A stretch of DNA of 64,000 bases. It comes from Candidatus Kapaibacterium sp. GTDB taxonomy: Bacteria > Bacteroidota > Ignavibacteria > Kapaibacteriales > NICIL-2. A model generated the notes under the pieces. The model made no database searches. It worked only from the letters and a program-made list of their open reading frames with translations, and was not told where the DNA came from. Below are positions 55,848 through 64,000 of the stretch, in pieces; positions within the stretch are counted from its first letter, which is position 1, and every line of letters begins with the position of its first letter. The position numbers and the translations under genes were made by a program. The stretch spans positions 476,670-540,669 of the forward strand of contig JANWWF010000001.1 of assembly GCA_025055755.1 (NCBI GenBank). Reading direction: 5' to 3'.

Positions 55848-56935
55848 GCTCGTCCAAGCAGTGTGAGAATGCGATCTGCTATGCGGGCACTTACACCGCT
55901 TGCGCCAAGCATGCTGCGAATACGCTGTGCTGCTTGATGCTGCTGAAGTACCTGTTGAGGATTGCCCATCAGTTCTTCTAAAGCACGGAGGATTTTCCCT
56001 GTTCGAGCTGTCCACTGGACTATTTCAGGAACGACTTTTTCTCCCAGCACAATATTTGGCAGCGCTACGAAAGGGATTTTGACAAGCATGCGCGCTGTTA
56101 CATAGGTTCCAAGCGAGGCACGATACATCGTCACTTGCGCGACATTAGCGAGCATTGCTTCCAGGGTGGAGGTCCCTGCCTTGATCAGTCCATAGCGAGC
56201 GCGGTGTAGAACCTCTTTCGCATCGGGGAGAAAGTGGATGTATGGAGGTATGTTCCGTTCCGCAGAGGGCTCTGTTGCAACCAGAAACTGCCATCGTGTA
56301 TCTTTCTGATGCAGTCTGTGTGCAATCTCCAGCATCACTGTGTAATGCAATGCTCTCTCATGTGCTCTGCTACCCGGCAGCAATGCAATAGAAAATGGTT
56401 CTTTCTCCTCTGCAGGAGGTTGTGCGTAGGCGGGATCATCCATAAATGGATGGCCATAGAACTCTGCTGGAATACCCATGCGGCGGAAAAACTCGACCTC
56501 GAAAGGCAACACTACAAAAAGGCGGTCAACTGCTTCAGCCAGCTGACGCGCTCGCCATTGTCCCCATGCCCATAATTGCGGCGCAATGTACCAAAACACG
56601 GGGATGCCACGTCGGCGAAAATCTCGGGCAAGAGGAAGATTGAAGCCTGGATAGTCCACAGGGATAAAAAGGTCGAAGCTTTCGGTGCGGGCATAATGCA
56701 AGGTTGTGTCGAAAGCGGCACGCAATAACCTGTAACGGCGCAGTACCTCCCAAAATCCGCTCACGTTCATGTGCTCAAAAGGCATGAGCGGCACCAGACC
56801 AGCCTCTATCATCGCCGTCCCACCAATGCCGGTAAATACAGCGGTCGGCTCTCGATCCTTGATCGCTTGCATAAGTCGCGCTGCGTGGTTGTCCCCACTT
56901 CGGTCTCCAGCCACGATGAACACTCGCAGACTCAT
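55844..56935 (-). CDS. lpxB: Lipid-A-disaccharide synthase
   Basis: LpxB (GT19) joins UDP-2,3-diacylglucosamine and lipid X to form the lipid A disaccharide. The 363-residue protein begins MSLRVFIVAGDRSGDNHAARLM, with FTGIGGTAMIEAG, VDYPGFNLPLA, PQLWAWGQWRARQL, LPFEVEFFRRMGIPAEFYGHP and LLPGSRAHE, all conserved. The gene starts the lpxB-DUF374-lpxK block, 3 nt after the SRAP stop. Confidence 0.96.
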   Translation of the reverse strand: MSLRVFIVAGDRSGDNHAARLMQAIKDREPTAVFTGIGGTAMIEAGLVPLMPFEHMNVSGFWEVLRRYRLLRAAFDTTLHYARTESFDLFIPVDYPGFNLPLARDFRRRGIPVFWYIAPQLWAWGQWRARQLAEAVDRLFVVLPFEVEFFRRMGIPAEFYGHPFMDDPAYAQPPAEEKEPFSIALLPGSRAHERALHYTVMLEIAHRLHQKDTRWQFLVATEPSAERNIPPYIHFLPDAKEVLHRARYGLIKAGTSTLEAMLANVAQVTMYRASLGTYVTARMLVKIPFVALPNIVLGEKVVPEIVQWTARTGKILRALEELMGNPQQVLQQHQAAQRIRSMLGASGVSARIADRILTLLGRA

Positions 56936-56938
56936 TTG

Positions 56939-57601
56939 CTACAGCAGCGATTGTTGGAGATCGTCAGCAGGAGCAATCAGCGACGGGTCATCGTTGCGGA
57001 CATTACCGACACGCGGTGACACGCGATAGTAGTGCCATTCGAGCGAAGGAGCATCGAGGATACGCCCGAGAAGCTCACCTATATCGCCGGTTTGATTAAG
57101 CCATTCGTCATATAGCTGGGAGGGCACAACAAGTGGCATGCGAGGATGTAAGTGGGCAATTGGCTCGATTGCTGCGCAGGTCAGGATAGCACAGCGATAG
57201 ATAGGCTGTCCAGTTTCATCATCGGTATCGAGCACTCTCACTCCCGCTAAGCCAAGCAGAGGATGCCTCGCAGCAGTGATGTAGTATGGGAGCCGCTGTT
57301 TTGTGCCTGTCCATTCGTAAAATCCACTTATAGGGACAAGGCAACGGCTCTGCTCCAGAAAACGGCGGAAGTGTGGCTTTGTAAGTGCTGTTTCACTTCG
57401 AATGTTGATAAGCAGGCTACCATCGTGCCGGTGCAGTCCCCACCATGCCCATTCTATTTGCCGACCACCTGCTGCGGCGATGATGGTGAGAATCTGCTGT
57501 GCCGGCGCAATGTTATAGCGCGCAACATTGTGCTCTGCAGAGACACCAAAGGTTTTTCCTATCTGCTCTGCAGAAGCGACTAAGACAAAACGGCCACACA
57601 T
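56939..57601 (-). CDS. SRAP (HMCES/YedK-type) abasic-site crosslinking protein
   Basis: The SOS-response-associated peptidase family shields abasic sites in single-stranded DNA by crosslinking to them through Cys2. This 220-residue protein starts MCGRFV, giving Cys2 after Met removal, and has the conserved RYNIAPAQ, ARSETALTKP-like (RSETALTKPHFR) and the catalytic SGFYEW, with HPRMPLVV near the end. All key residues are present. Its context between frr and lpxB is unrelated to DNA repair. It follows frr by 26 nt. Confidence 0.95.
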   Translation of the reverse strand: MCGRFVLVASAEQIGKTFGVSAEHNVARYNIAPAQQILTIIAAAGGRQIEWAWWGLHRHDGSLLINIRSETALTKPHFRRFLEQSRCLVPISGFYEWTGTKQRLPYYITAARHPLLGLAGVRVLDTDDETGQPIYRCAILTCAAIEPIAHLHPRMPLVVPSQLYDEWLNQTGDIGELLGRILDAPSLEWHYYRVSPRVGNVRNDDPSLIAPADDLQQSLL

Positions 57602-57627
57602 GAAAAAACAAGACGTTCGAAGCGCCG

Positions 57628-58188
57628 TTATTCGTTCATGATTTCCTGTTCTTTTCGCTTAGCGATTTCGTCGATTTCCTTGATGAAGCGGTCGGTCAAG
57701 CGTTGAACGTCCTCTTCAGCGCGACGGCGATCGTCTTCTGAAAAGCCCTCCTCTTTTTCTGCTTTTTTGAGTTGTTCCATCGCGTCGCGGCGAACTTGGC
57801 GGACCGCAATACGCGCCTCTTCTGCCATTTTCCCACAGCTTTTGACAATTTCTTTCCGTCGCTCTTCAGTCAGGGGCGGAATAGGAATGCGGATAACTGC
57901 ACCATCGTTCGTGGGATTGAGTCCGAGGTCACTGGCTTTGATTGCTTTTTCTATTTCACTCAACATCGAACGTTCCCATGGCTGGATAACGATCATCCGG
58001 GGTTCGGGGATGGAAATACTCCCTACCTGCTGTAAGGGAGTAGGGGTACCGTAGTAGTTGACCTTAATGCCGTCGAGCATCGCTACCGATGCGCGTCCAG
58101 TCCGTATTCGCGCAAGTTGTTGCTGAAGATGTTCAACAGCTTTGCTCATGCGTTGTTGGGTATCATTCAGGATTGCTGGTATTGGCAT
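57628..58188 (-). CDS. frr: Ribosome recycling factor
   Basis: RRF splits post-termination ribosomes with EF-G. The 186-residue protein has the family pattern [41 protein letters not shown] and the long helices [27 protein letters not shown] 58188 is chosen; the ORF-track start 58266 reads into pyrH. Order pyrH-frr is classical. The start lies 43 nt after the pyrH stop. Confidence 0.97.
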   Translation of the reverse strand: MPIPAILNDTQQRMSKAVEHLQQQLARIRTGRASVAMLDGIKVNYYGTPTPLQQVGSISIPEPRMIVIQPWERSMLSEIEKAIKASDLGLNPTNDGAVIRIPIPPLTEERRKEIVKSCGKMAEEARIAVRQVRRDAMEQLKKAEKEEGFSEDDRRRAEEDVQRLTDRFIKEIDEIAKRKEQEIMNE

Positions 58189-58231
58189 AACTGTGTATGC
58201 ATGTTGTGGGACTGTTGTTTGGGCTGCAAAA

Positions 58232-58981
58232 CTACTGCGGTGCCGATGTCGAGGCCGGTGAACCATTCGTTACAATAGTGGCAATCGGTTCCCCGAGCAC
58301 TAAGCGACGAAGGTTCCCTGGCGTTTGCACATCGAAAACCAAGATTGGCAGATTGTTTTCTTGACACAAGGTAATGGCAGTGAGATCCATGACCTTCAGA
58401 TCACGTTCGAGCACCTCGCGATAGGTAAGCCGTTCAAAGCGGCGTGCATGGGGATTGCGTTCTGGGTCTGCATCGTAGATACCATCAACGCGGGTGCCCT
58501 TGATGATGCACTCGGCTTCAATCTCAATTGCTCGCAATGCCGCGGCGGTGTCGGTAGTAAAGTAGGGGTTGCCTGTCCCAGCACCGAAGATGACAATACG
58601 TCCTTTTTCCAGGTGCCGTATTGCGCGGCGGCGGATAAATGGTTCGGCTATCTGTGCCATATGGATGGCTGTTTGCAAGCGTGTCTGCAGCCCAATGGAC
58701 TCCAGTGCATGCTGCAATCCAAGCGCATTGATAACCGTTGCAAGCATGCCCATGTAATCAGCGGAGACTTTGTCGATGCCTGCAGCTGCTGCTTGCGAGC
58801 CACGAAAGATATTACCACCACCGATAACAATCCCGATTTGAACACCTAATGCATGAACCTCTGCAATGTCGGTAGCAAATTGGCGAAGCATCGCCGGATC
58901 AATGCCGAAGCTTTGGCTCCCCATGAGGGATTCGCCACTGAGCTTGAGCAATATCCGGCGATACTTCGGTGTCGTATTCAT
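58232..58981 (-). CDS. pyrH: UMP kinase
   Basis: PyrH phosphorylates UMP to UDP. The 249-residue amino-acid-kinase-family protein has [63 protein letters not shown] and a typical C-terminus ([20 protein letters not shown]). It lies 17 nt after tsf and before frr, the usual bacterial order. Confidence 0.97.
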   Translation of the reverse strand: MNTTPKYRRILLKLSGESLMGSQSFGIDPAMLRQFATDIAEVHALGVQIGIVIGGGNIFRGSQAAAAGIDKVSADYMGMLATVINALGLQHALESIGLQTRLQTAIHMAQIAEPFIRRRAIRHLEKGRIVIFGAGTGNPYFTTDTAAALRAIEIEAECIIKGTRVDGIYDADPERNPHARRFERLTYREVLERDLKVMDLTAITLCQENNLPILVFDVQTPGNLRRLVLGEPIATIVTNGSPASTSAPQ

Positions 58982-58998
58982 CGCGCAGAATTTCTGGG

Positions 58999-59835
58999 TT
59001 AGGATGCTTCCCCGAGAGCGTAGCGCAGAAAGCGCACGATAGCGACACCTTCGCCTAATTGCTTGACCACATCCGCAACAGTCTTAGCGGAGTCCTTGAC
59101 AAACATTTGCTCCAGCAGGCACTGCTCTTGGTAGAACTTTTCCAATCGGCCGCGAGCGATGCGCTCTGCTATTTCGGGCTTTTTGCCATCTTGCAGCGCT
59201 TGTTCAGTGCCAATTTCTAATTCTTTAGCGACCACCTCGGCAGGCACATCCTCGCGAGAAATGTATTGAGGATTCATCGCAGCAATTTGCATTGCAAGAT
59301 CACGCAGCAACTGCGTATCTGGTGGAATTGTTGCGTTGACCTCGACCACGACGGCAAGCCGATTACCTGCATGGTTGTATGCGGTCAGCGTGCCAGTTGT
59401 CTGGAGATACTCTGCCCGGCGTAGTTCGATACGCTCGTTGAACTTCAGGAGTGTTTCATCCCGCAGATTGCCCAGAGTTTTGTCACCAAGCGAATAGTTC
59501 CACAACGTCTCACCGCTGACTGCACCTGTCGCTAAGATAGCATCGGCAATTGCCCGAACAAATGCGCCAAATTGCTCGTTACGCCCGACGAAATCTGTTT
59601 CACAGTTGACTTCAACAATAGCAGCTTGTTTGCCATCGGCGCTGACGACTGCATACACCATACCCTCGTTTGCGACACGATCAGCACGCTTTGCTGCAGA
59701 GGCAGCCCCTTTTTTCCGAAGGAACTCAATCGCGCTCTCCATATCGCCGCCGGACTGCTCGAGGGCTTTCTTGCAGTCGCCCATTGGAGCTCCGGTTTTT
59801 TCTCGGAGCTGTTTGACCATATCCAGTGTAACCAT
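58999..59835 (-). CDS. tsf: Elongation factor Ts
   Basis: EF-Ts exchanges GDP for GTP on EF-Tu. The 278-residue protein has the UBA-like start [19 protein letters not shown] and the signature NEGMVYAVV... with [16 protein letters not shown], followed by the coiled-coil and C-terminal module. Length matches typical EF-Ts. It lies 37 nt after rpsB. Confidence 0.97.
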   Translation of the reverse strand: MVTLDMVKQLREKTGAPMGDCKKALEQSGGDMESAIEFLRKKGAASAAKRADRVANEGMVYAVVSADGKQAAIVEVNCETDFVGRNEQFGAFVRAIADAILATGAVSGETLWNYSLGDKTLGNLRDETLLKFNERIELRRAEYLQTTGTLTAYNHAGNRLAVVVEVNATIPPDTQLLRDLAMQIAAMNPQYISREDVPAEVVAKELEIGTEQALQDGKKPEIAERIARGRLEKFYQEQCLLEQMFVKDSAKTVADVVKQLGEGVAIVRFLRYALGEAS

Positions 59836-59872
59836 AGCACTGCGTGAAAAATGTGAAACTGCTGTTTACTTG

Positions 59873-60727
59873 TTATTCAGCCTCGGAGGTCTCTTCGCCA
59901 TCGCCACTTGTCTCAGCTTCCTGTGGTCGGGAAGCAGATGGGCGACGTCGCTGGCGGAGACGGGGACGTGCTTTGTACTCGCCCGTGGAAGCTGGCGTTT
60001 CTTTTGCTTCTCGTTCACCGACCGCAGCAAGATCTGCTGCCCGTGTGCGGGCAATTTGTTTCCCTTCGATGACGGCATCTGCAATGAGATTGGCTATCAG
60101 CTCGATTGTTTTAATCGAGTCGTCGTTGGCAGGGATCGGGTATTCGACCTGTTCGGGATCGCTATTGGTATCAACGATGCCAATGACGGGAATGTCGAGA
60201 ATTCGCGCCTCTTTGACGGCGATATCCTCTTTTTTGATATCCACGACAAACAGTGCCCCCGGCAAACGCACCATCTCTTCAATACCCCCGAAGACCAGAC
60301 GCAAGCGATCGCGCTCTCGACTTAGGAGGAGACGCTCCTTCTTGGTAAGTTTTTCAAAAGTGCCGTCGGCCTCCATTTTGTCAATTGTAGCAAGGCGCTT
60401 GATGCTGCGGCGTATAGTGGAAAAGTTCGTCAGCATGCCACCCAGCCAGCGCTCGACAACATAAGGCATACCACATCGCTGTGCCGCTGCTTTGATGATG
60501 TCTTTTGCTTGTGGTTTGGTACCAACAAACAGGATGATTTTCCCCTCGCTTGCGATATCGAGAGCTGCTTGCCGAGCAAGATCGAGCAACACAACGGTTT
60601 TGCGGAGGTCAATAATGTGAATTCCCTCCCGCTCACCGTAAATAAACGGCCGCATTTTCGGATTCCAGCGGCGGCGCAAATGCCCAAAATGGGCACCTGC
60701 CTCAAGGAGCTGTTCGATTGTTACCAT
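59873..60727 (-). CDS. rpsB: 30S ribosomal protein S2
   Basis: The 284-residue S2 has LLEAGAHFGHLRRRWNPKM, IHIIDLRKT, ILFVGTKPQAKDII, ERWLGGMLTN and the GIVDTNSDPEQVEYPIP block. The C-terminal 40 residues are Arg/Glu-rich, a lineage-specific extension. ATG 60727 (MVTIEQLLEAG) is used; the ORF-track start is nine codons upstream. No promoter element of the window's type is seen in the 139-nt gap to rpsI, so transcription from rplM-rpsI is likely. Confidence 0.97.
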   Translation of the reverse strand: MVTIEQLLEAGAHFGHLRRRWNPKMRPFIYGEREGIHIIDLRKTVVLLDLARQAALDIASEGKIILFVGTKPQAKDIIKAAAQRCGMPYVVERWLGGMLTNFSTIRRSIKRLATIDKMEADGTFEKLTKKERLLLSRERDRLRLVFGGIEEMVRLPGALFVVDIKKEDIAVKEARILDIPVIGIVDTNSDPEQVEYPIPANDDSIKTIELIANLIADAVIEGKQIARTRAADLAAVGEREAKETPASTGEYKARPRLRQRRRPSASRPQEAETSGDGEETSEAE

Positions 60728-60805
60728 TGTACAATTCTGTATGGTGTTGAACATCTGCTCTGTTCATAAACCACGCCCATTCCGCACAACAAGTGCAGGA
60801 ACACA

Positions 60806-60820
60806 CCACGTGGGATCCCA
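60806..60820. repeat. Two overlapping short palindromes between rpsI and rpsB
   Basis: CCACGTGG at 60806-60813 and TGGGATCCCA at 60811-60820 are perfect palindromes that overlap. They lie in the 139-nt leader between rpsI and rpsB, and could form weak RNA hairpins or protein-binding sites; no function is shown by sequence. Confidence 0.3.
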
Positions 60821-60836
60821 GAGCATGGTAGCAGTG

Positions 60837-60858
60837 GGCATGTCCTGACAAACATGCC
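60837..60858 (-). other. Perfect 7-bp hairpin downstream of rpsI
   Basis: GGCATGT and ACATGCC are separated by an 8-nt loop, 8 nt after the rpsI stop on the minus strand. There is no following T-run, so it does not qualify as a standard intrinsic terminator; it could protect the mRNA end or form part of an rpsB leader structure. Confidence 0.4.
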
Positions 60859-60866
60859 AAGAGAAA

Positions 60867-61253
60867 TTAGCGCTTCGAGAATTGGAAACGTTTGCGCGCT
60901 TTCTTTTGCCCGTACTTTTTGCGCTCAACCATCCGAGGATCTCGCGTCAACAATCCATGCTGGCGAAGCACTGTTCGGAAAGAAGCATCATATTCGAGCA
61001 GTGCCCGCGCCAATCCATGACTCAATGCGCCCGCCTGACCACTTTTTCCCCCACCACTGACAAGAACGTGAATATCAAACTTTCCTTCGGTTTGAGTTAC
61101 ATGGAGTGGCTTGAGGGCAGTCAGACGTGTTGTGACAACAGGGAAATACTCTTCGAACGGTTGACCATTGACAATAATTTGTCCGTTTCCTGGGCGAATA
61201 CGCACTCGCGCTGTTGCCTCTTTTCGTCGCCCAGTTCCGTAGAAATCCTTCAT
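60867..61253 (-). CDS. rpsI: 30S ribosomal protein S9
   Basis: The 128-residue S9 starts [19 protein letters not shown] and has the signature [19 protein letters not shown], ending in the basic tail [18 protein letters not shown] that reaches the P-site tRNA. It lies 27 nt after rplM, the standard arrangement. Confidence 0.98.
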   Translation of the reverse strand: MKDFYGTGRRKEATARVRIRPGNGQIIVNGQPFEEYFPVVTTRLTALKPLHVTQTEGKFDIHVLVSGGGKSGQAGALSHGLARALLEYDASFRTVLRQHGLLTRDPRMVERKKYGQKKARKRFQFSKR

Positions 61254-61280
61254 CGTCTCTTTACAGAATCGGTGTAAACA

Positions 61281-61733
61281 TTATCGCGTGGGAAGGTGGT
61301 AGAGCTCCGGCTTCTGCGCCTGGTGCGGATGCTCAGGACCTGCATATACTTTCAGCTTGAGCCGTAATCGCCGACCAAGCCGGTTTTTCGGTAGCATGCC
61401 ATACACTGCATGTTCGATCACCTTTACTGGATTTCGGCGAATAAGCTCCTTGAATGACTCAAAGCGTGCACCGCCCGGATAGCCGGTGTAGTGAAAGTAG
61501 GTCTTCTGTTCTGCCCGCTTTCCTTTAAGCACAACTTTCTCAGCATTAATGACAATCACATAATCGCCACAATCAACATGGGGAGTAAATAACGGCTTGT
61601 GCTTGCCACGAATCAACCGTGCAATCTGGGAGGCCAGACGCCCGAGCGTTTGACCAGCTGCATCCACTACCCACCAGCGGTGTTCCACTTGGTCAGCGCG
61701 GACAGATCGAGTTATCGTATCGGTCGGTTTCAC
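61281..61733 (-). CDS. rplM: 50S ribosomal protein L13
   Basis: The 150-residue L13 has WWVVDAAGQTLGRLASQIA, LIRGKHKPLFTPHVDCGDYVIVINAEKV and the signature VYGMLPKNRLGRRLRLKLKVY. The start codon is GTG at 61733, inferred because the family N-terminus follows directly. It is the first gene of the rplM-rpsI-rpsB-tsf-pyrH-frr series, with a promoter element 38 nt upstream. Confidence 0.97.
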   Translation of the reverse strand: MKPTDTITRSVRADQVEHRWWVVDAAGQTLGRLASQIARLIRGKHKPLFTPHVDCGDYVIVINAEKVVLKGKRAEQKTYFHYTGYPGGARFESFKELIRRNPVKVIEHAVYGMLPKNRLGRRLRLKLKVYAGPEHPHQAQKPELYHLPTR

Positions 61734-61771
61734 TGCTTACTTCTCAACAAGGTTTGCAATTTTCAAGGGTG

Positions 61772-61779
61772 CAAAAATA
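61772..61779 (-). promoter_or_regulatory. -7 promoter element for the rplM operon
   Basis: The minus strand reads TATTTTTG within CGTATTTTTGCAC, sharing GTATTTTTGC with mfd, purL and rpsF. It is 38 nt before the GTG start. Confidence 0.55.
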
Positions 61780-61819
61780 CGCATCTGCTCCGAATGTAGG
61801 CATATTGATCTTGAACCGG

Positions 61820-62767
61820 TCAGCGTTGCATACGAGCAGAAAAGTATGCTTGGCGCATGAATTCTTGCTGGAACAGCTCATCGGTATATTGCTCGGCTTG
61901 CTCGGCGCGCGCTTGCTGCAGATAGTCTTCCCACTGTCCTACACCCCACTGCTGAAGCTGTTGCCGGGCAAGAGCAGCACCTCGCCGCTGCCGCTCGATT
62001 TGCTCGAGAAGGTGAGTGCGTCGCTGGGCAATCCATGTTGGATCGTCTAAAGCCTCCGCAAAGATAAAAGGCTCCTCCTGCCCCAGGCGCACAAGACGAC
62101 GTCGCTCATAGTCGAGACGGAATAACAATCGGCGATGGACACGTGCTAAAACTTCAGGCGGTGCACCATCATCCGGACGATATTGCTTTTCCATGCACAC
62201 GATTGCATGTACGGCGCGGAGACGGTCAAGCTGTCCGTGCTGGTAAGCTTCCTGCACAATAGTCCAATACCGCTTGAACAGGTCTGTATCTCCTTCACGA
62301 TCGGGATGTAAACGCTTGACAAGTTCCCGGTATAATTGGGCACAGAGGCGAGAGCGCAGCTGTGTTTCTTCAGTAGGCCAAGACGAGGAGCCAGACCTGT
62401 TTCCCTCTTGCGGTCGCGAGCGTGTAGCCTGGTGAGGCTCTTCCGGACGATACCGCCGAAATTCGTGTGCAACCCATTGGCAAATGCGCTCAAGAAGTTT
62501 CTCAGTGATGGCTTCACCCCGTCGTCGGTAAGCCTCTACCAGCTCACAGACGCGCTGCACTTGTGCAGCACGCAGCGTTTCAACTTGCAGAGTCCATTCT
62601 AACTCACCGAAAAGCGAAGCATACCGCTCCAATAAGTGCGGACGGATCTCCATCGTAAGAGAGAACCAACTGCTCAGTATATCTCGCAGCTCACGCTGAA
62701 GCTGTGCTATTGCTATGCGATAGAACTGCACCGCCGGATGGGGCACAAGTGCTATTCCCGAGCTCAT
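61820..62767 (-). CDS. J-domain-like protein with long helical arms
   Basis: A 315-residue, almost wholly helical, Arg/Gln/Glu-rich protein. Residues about 135-185 look like a J domain: a helix LCAQLYRELVKRLHPDRE with HPD at 154-156, then FKRYWTIVQEAYQHGQLDRL. A helical arm of 100 residues precedes it and a 100-residue coiled-coil-like tail with QQ and RR runs follows. There is no zinc finger or Gly/Phe region. HPD suggests partnership with a DnaK; the rest is unknown. It follows the propeller gene by 29 nt. Similar 'J-domain plus helical arm' proteins exist in Bacteroidota, from memory and without a search. Confidence 0.6.
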   Translation of the reverse strand: MSSGIALVPHPAVQFYRIAIAQLQRELRDILSSWFSLTMEIRPHLLERYASLFGELEWTLQVETLRAAQVQRVCELVEAYRRRGEAITEKLLERICQWVAHEFRRYRPEEPHQATRSRPQEGNRSGSSSWPTEETQLRSRLCAQLYRELVKRLHPDREGDTDLFKRYWTIVQEAYQHGQLDRLRAVHAIVCMEKQYRPDDGAPPEVLARVHRRLLFRLDYERRRLVRLGQEEPFIFAEALDDPTWIAQRRTHLLEQIERQRRGAALARQQLQQWGVGQWEDYLQQARAEQAEQYTDELFQQEFMRQAYFSARMQR

Positions 62768-62796
62768 GCTTCTGGGGCATTATTCGGTGAGAGCGC

Positions 62797-64000
62797 CTAA
62801 CGAACAATAAGCAAAGATACCGCCTGCTCTACCGAAGGTCCGCGGATTGCAAGGCGATAGGCACCACATGCAAATGCTATAACACGGAGCGGGAGCTGTT
62901 GAATTCCCCGCGTTAAGTACCCCTCATATAGCACAGCTGCATCACTACGCCCAATGCTCTGCAATTCGACACGATACCAGCCACTTTCTATTGCGGAAAA
63001 GGTTAGTGTAATATCGTCGCTTGCAGGATTTGGTGCTACCGTCGGATCAATGCTGTCGGTAAAAGTTGGTGTTCGCTGCAGTTGCACTTTACACAGCGTA
63101 TCCACCACAATTTCCCCACTTTCCACCCGCTCAAGAATAAATGCACCTATTCCATGTTCCCATGCAATTCCCTCCGGAGCAAGGAGACGAATTTCTTCCC
63201 GCATGCTTTGCGCCGCGATGAGCCGCAAGGGAACTGTGCCCACCGTATCACTTCGCCCAAAAGCCAGCGGCACAGTGATAGTATCCCATAGTGACCATCG
63301 TCGGCTGGAAGCATAGAGCGAGCGATCCCCAACAAGTGCCACTGATGGTGGGAGAACAATTCGGCATCGTGCATAAAACTCAGATTGCTCAAATAACGGG
63401 ACATGGTATTGCCTGTCCAAAAGCACCGGCAGCACAACCGTATCTCCTACCATACCACGACAGCTGCCCAGCCGTAGGCCGAATGGATAGCGCACTACCG
63501 TAGCAATGACATCTTCCGCAACAGGACTACGCTCTAATACCCAAAAGCTAAGTATGCCACTCCGAGTTACCACAAAGAGAGTATCGTTGAGGGGATGGTA
63601 TCCCACTGCTACGATTCCCTCCGATACCGCCACTGGAGCATGGACAGCATCTCCTGTGGCCACTGTCCACTGGTAGAGCATACCCTGGTCATCTCCGCAG
63701 AGAAGCCGACTACCATCCCCGCTAAAAGCAAGTGCCCGAGGTGGTGCTGAGAGGTGAGAAAACACCTGTACTGCTTGCCAATTGGCAAAGTCCCAGAGCC
63801 GAACTGTAGTATCAGCTCCTGCCGACGCAAGATGTTTTCCGTCGGGGGAAAACTCGACAGCCACAACCGGAGTAGCACGCTCTATGCCAATGGCATTTCG
63901 CAAGTAAATGCGTTCTGTACTTGTCCCAAGGTGTTGCCACGGTTCGACGATAATTACTCCGTCAGCGCCGGCATGTGCCACCAAATTCCCTGCCGGATGA
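62797..64000 (-). CDS. WD40-propeller T9SS cargo protein, truncated by the window end
   Basis: The frame is open through the window's end (HPAGN before the listed start), so the N-terminus lies outside. The visible 400 residues begin with WD40 blades (VVAVEFSPDGKHLASAGADTTVRLWDFAN, ALAFSGDGSRLLCGDDQG), then a beta-rich region with CRI and LPV strands, and a type A T9SS sorting domain at the end (TVAPNPASDDITLTF ... CGAYRLAI). The product should be exported through the outer membrane by T9SS and may be attached to the surface. Architecture is like the broken gene at 9202-10152. Confidence 0.85.
   Translation of the reverse strand, partial: HPAGNLVAHAGADGVIIVEPWQHLGTSTERIYLRNAIGIERATPVVAVEFSPDGKHLASAGADTTVRLWDFANWQAVQVFSHLSAPPRALAFSGDGSRLLCGDDQGMLYQWTVATGDAVHAPVAVSEGIVAVGYHPLNDTLFVVTRSGILSFWVLERSPVAEDVIATVVRYPFGLRLGSCRGMVGDTVVLPVLLDRQYHVPLFEQSEFYARCRIVLPPSVALVGDRSLYASSRRWSLWDTITVPLAFGRSDTVGTVPLRLIAAQSMREEIRLLAPEGIAWEHGIGAFILERVESGEIVVDTLCKVQLQRTPTFTDSIDPTVAPNPASDDITLTFSAIESGWYRVELQSIGRSDAAVLYEGYLTRGIQQLPLRVIAFACGAYRLAIRGPSVEQAVSLLIVR

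Noticed and set aside
1-64000. tRNA, rRNA, CRISPR, insertion sequence or phage features
   Set aside because: No transposase, integrase or repeat-spacer pattern appears in the translations, and intergenic gaps are too short and show no tRNA cloverleaf that I could recognise by eye.

Overview
This window looks like chromosome from a Gram-negative member of the Bacteroidota/Chlorobiota (FCB) group, plausibly a deep lineage such as Ignavibacteria or Kapaibacteria; the exact lineage is inference. The evidence is: type IX secretion (T9SS) C-terminal sorting tails on three ORFs (9397-10152, 29486-32308, 62797-64000); a DUF3127 protein typical of Bacteroidota; lipid A genes; and the Bacteroidota -7 promoter element TAnnTTTG in front of most transcription units, here in an extended form GTAnnTTTGC. 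Many starts have no clear Shine-Dalgarno sequence. I see no rRNA, tRNA, CRISPR array, insertion sequence, phage or attachment site. This is dense housekeeping chromosome in long, tightly overlapping operons.

Layout. 172-3456: mfd, converging on a minus-strand unit (6436 to 3440) encoding an SDR oxidoreductase, a small J-domain protein, a membrane-anchored rhodanese and a sigma-54 activator. 6533-8899: plus strand, an M16-like protein without its zinc motif, then a MoxR ATPase. 8900-10152: a degraded locus, with a signal-peptide fragment stopped by TAG-TAA and, in the same frame, a beta-propeller/T9SS-tail remnant. 10684-10184: a TPR protein. 22330 to 10825: minus-strand operon purL-alaS-DUF3127-purD-epimerase-phosphatidyltransferase-ftsY-membrane protein-outer-membrane protein. 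29374 to 22406: envelope operon of an OmpA protein, a lytic transglycosylase, a LolA-like protein and a giant BNR-repeat protein. 32308-29486: a 940-residue T9SS repeat protein.

39811 to 32604: rpsF-rplI (no rpsR between them), then an exported TldD/TldE-like pair, UDP-glucose dehydrogenase, a single-domain response regulator and a zinc-free alcohol dehydrogenase homologue. 39980-44174: plus-strand queF-queD-gltX-lipoprotein-NtrC regulator, with queF, queD and gltX linked by 4-nt overlaps. 51398 to 44171: lolD, a small membrane protein, hslV, hslU, a VWA protein, a fused peptide-ABC ATPase, an MlaF-like ATPase and a cobalamin adenosyltransferase. 51449-52816: an RsmB-type rRNA methyltransferase. 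61733 to 52811: rplM-rpsI-rpsB-tsf-pyrH-frr running into an SRAP protein, lpxB, a DUF374 acyltransferase, lpxK, a class I amidotransferase and a YIP1-like membrane protein, coupling translation genes to lipid A synthesis. 64000 to 61820: a T9SS propeller protein cut by the window edge and a J-domain-like protein.

The most unusual observations are the extended promoter consensus, the exported TldD/TldE pair inside a ribosomal-protein operon, the missing rpsR, the non-catalytic M16 protein and the decayed T9SS locus. I found no defence system or other clearly new multi-gene machine.
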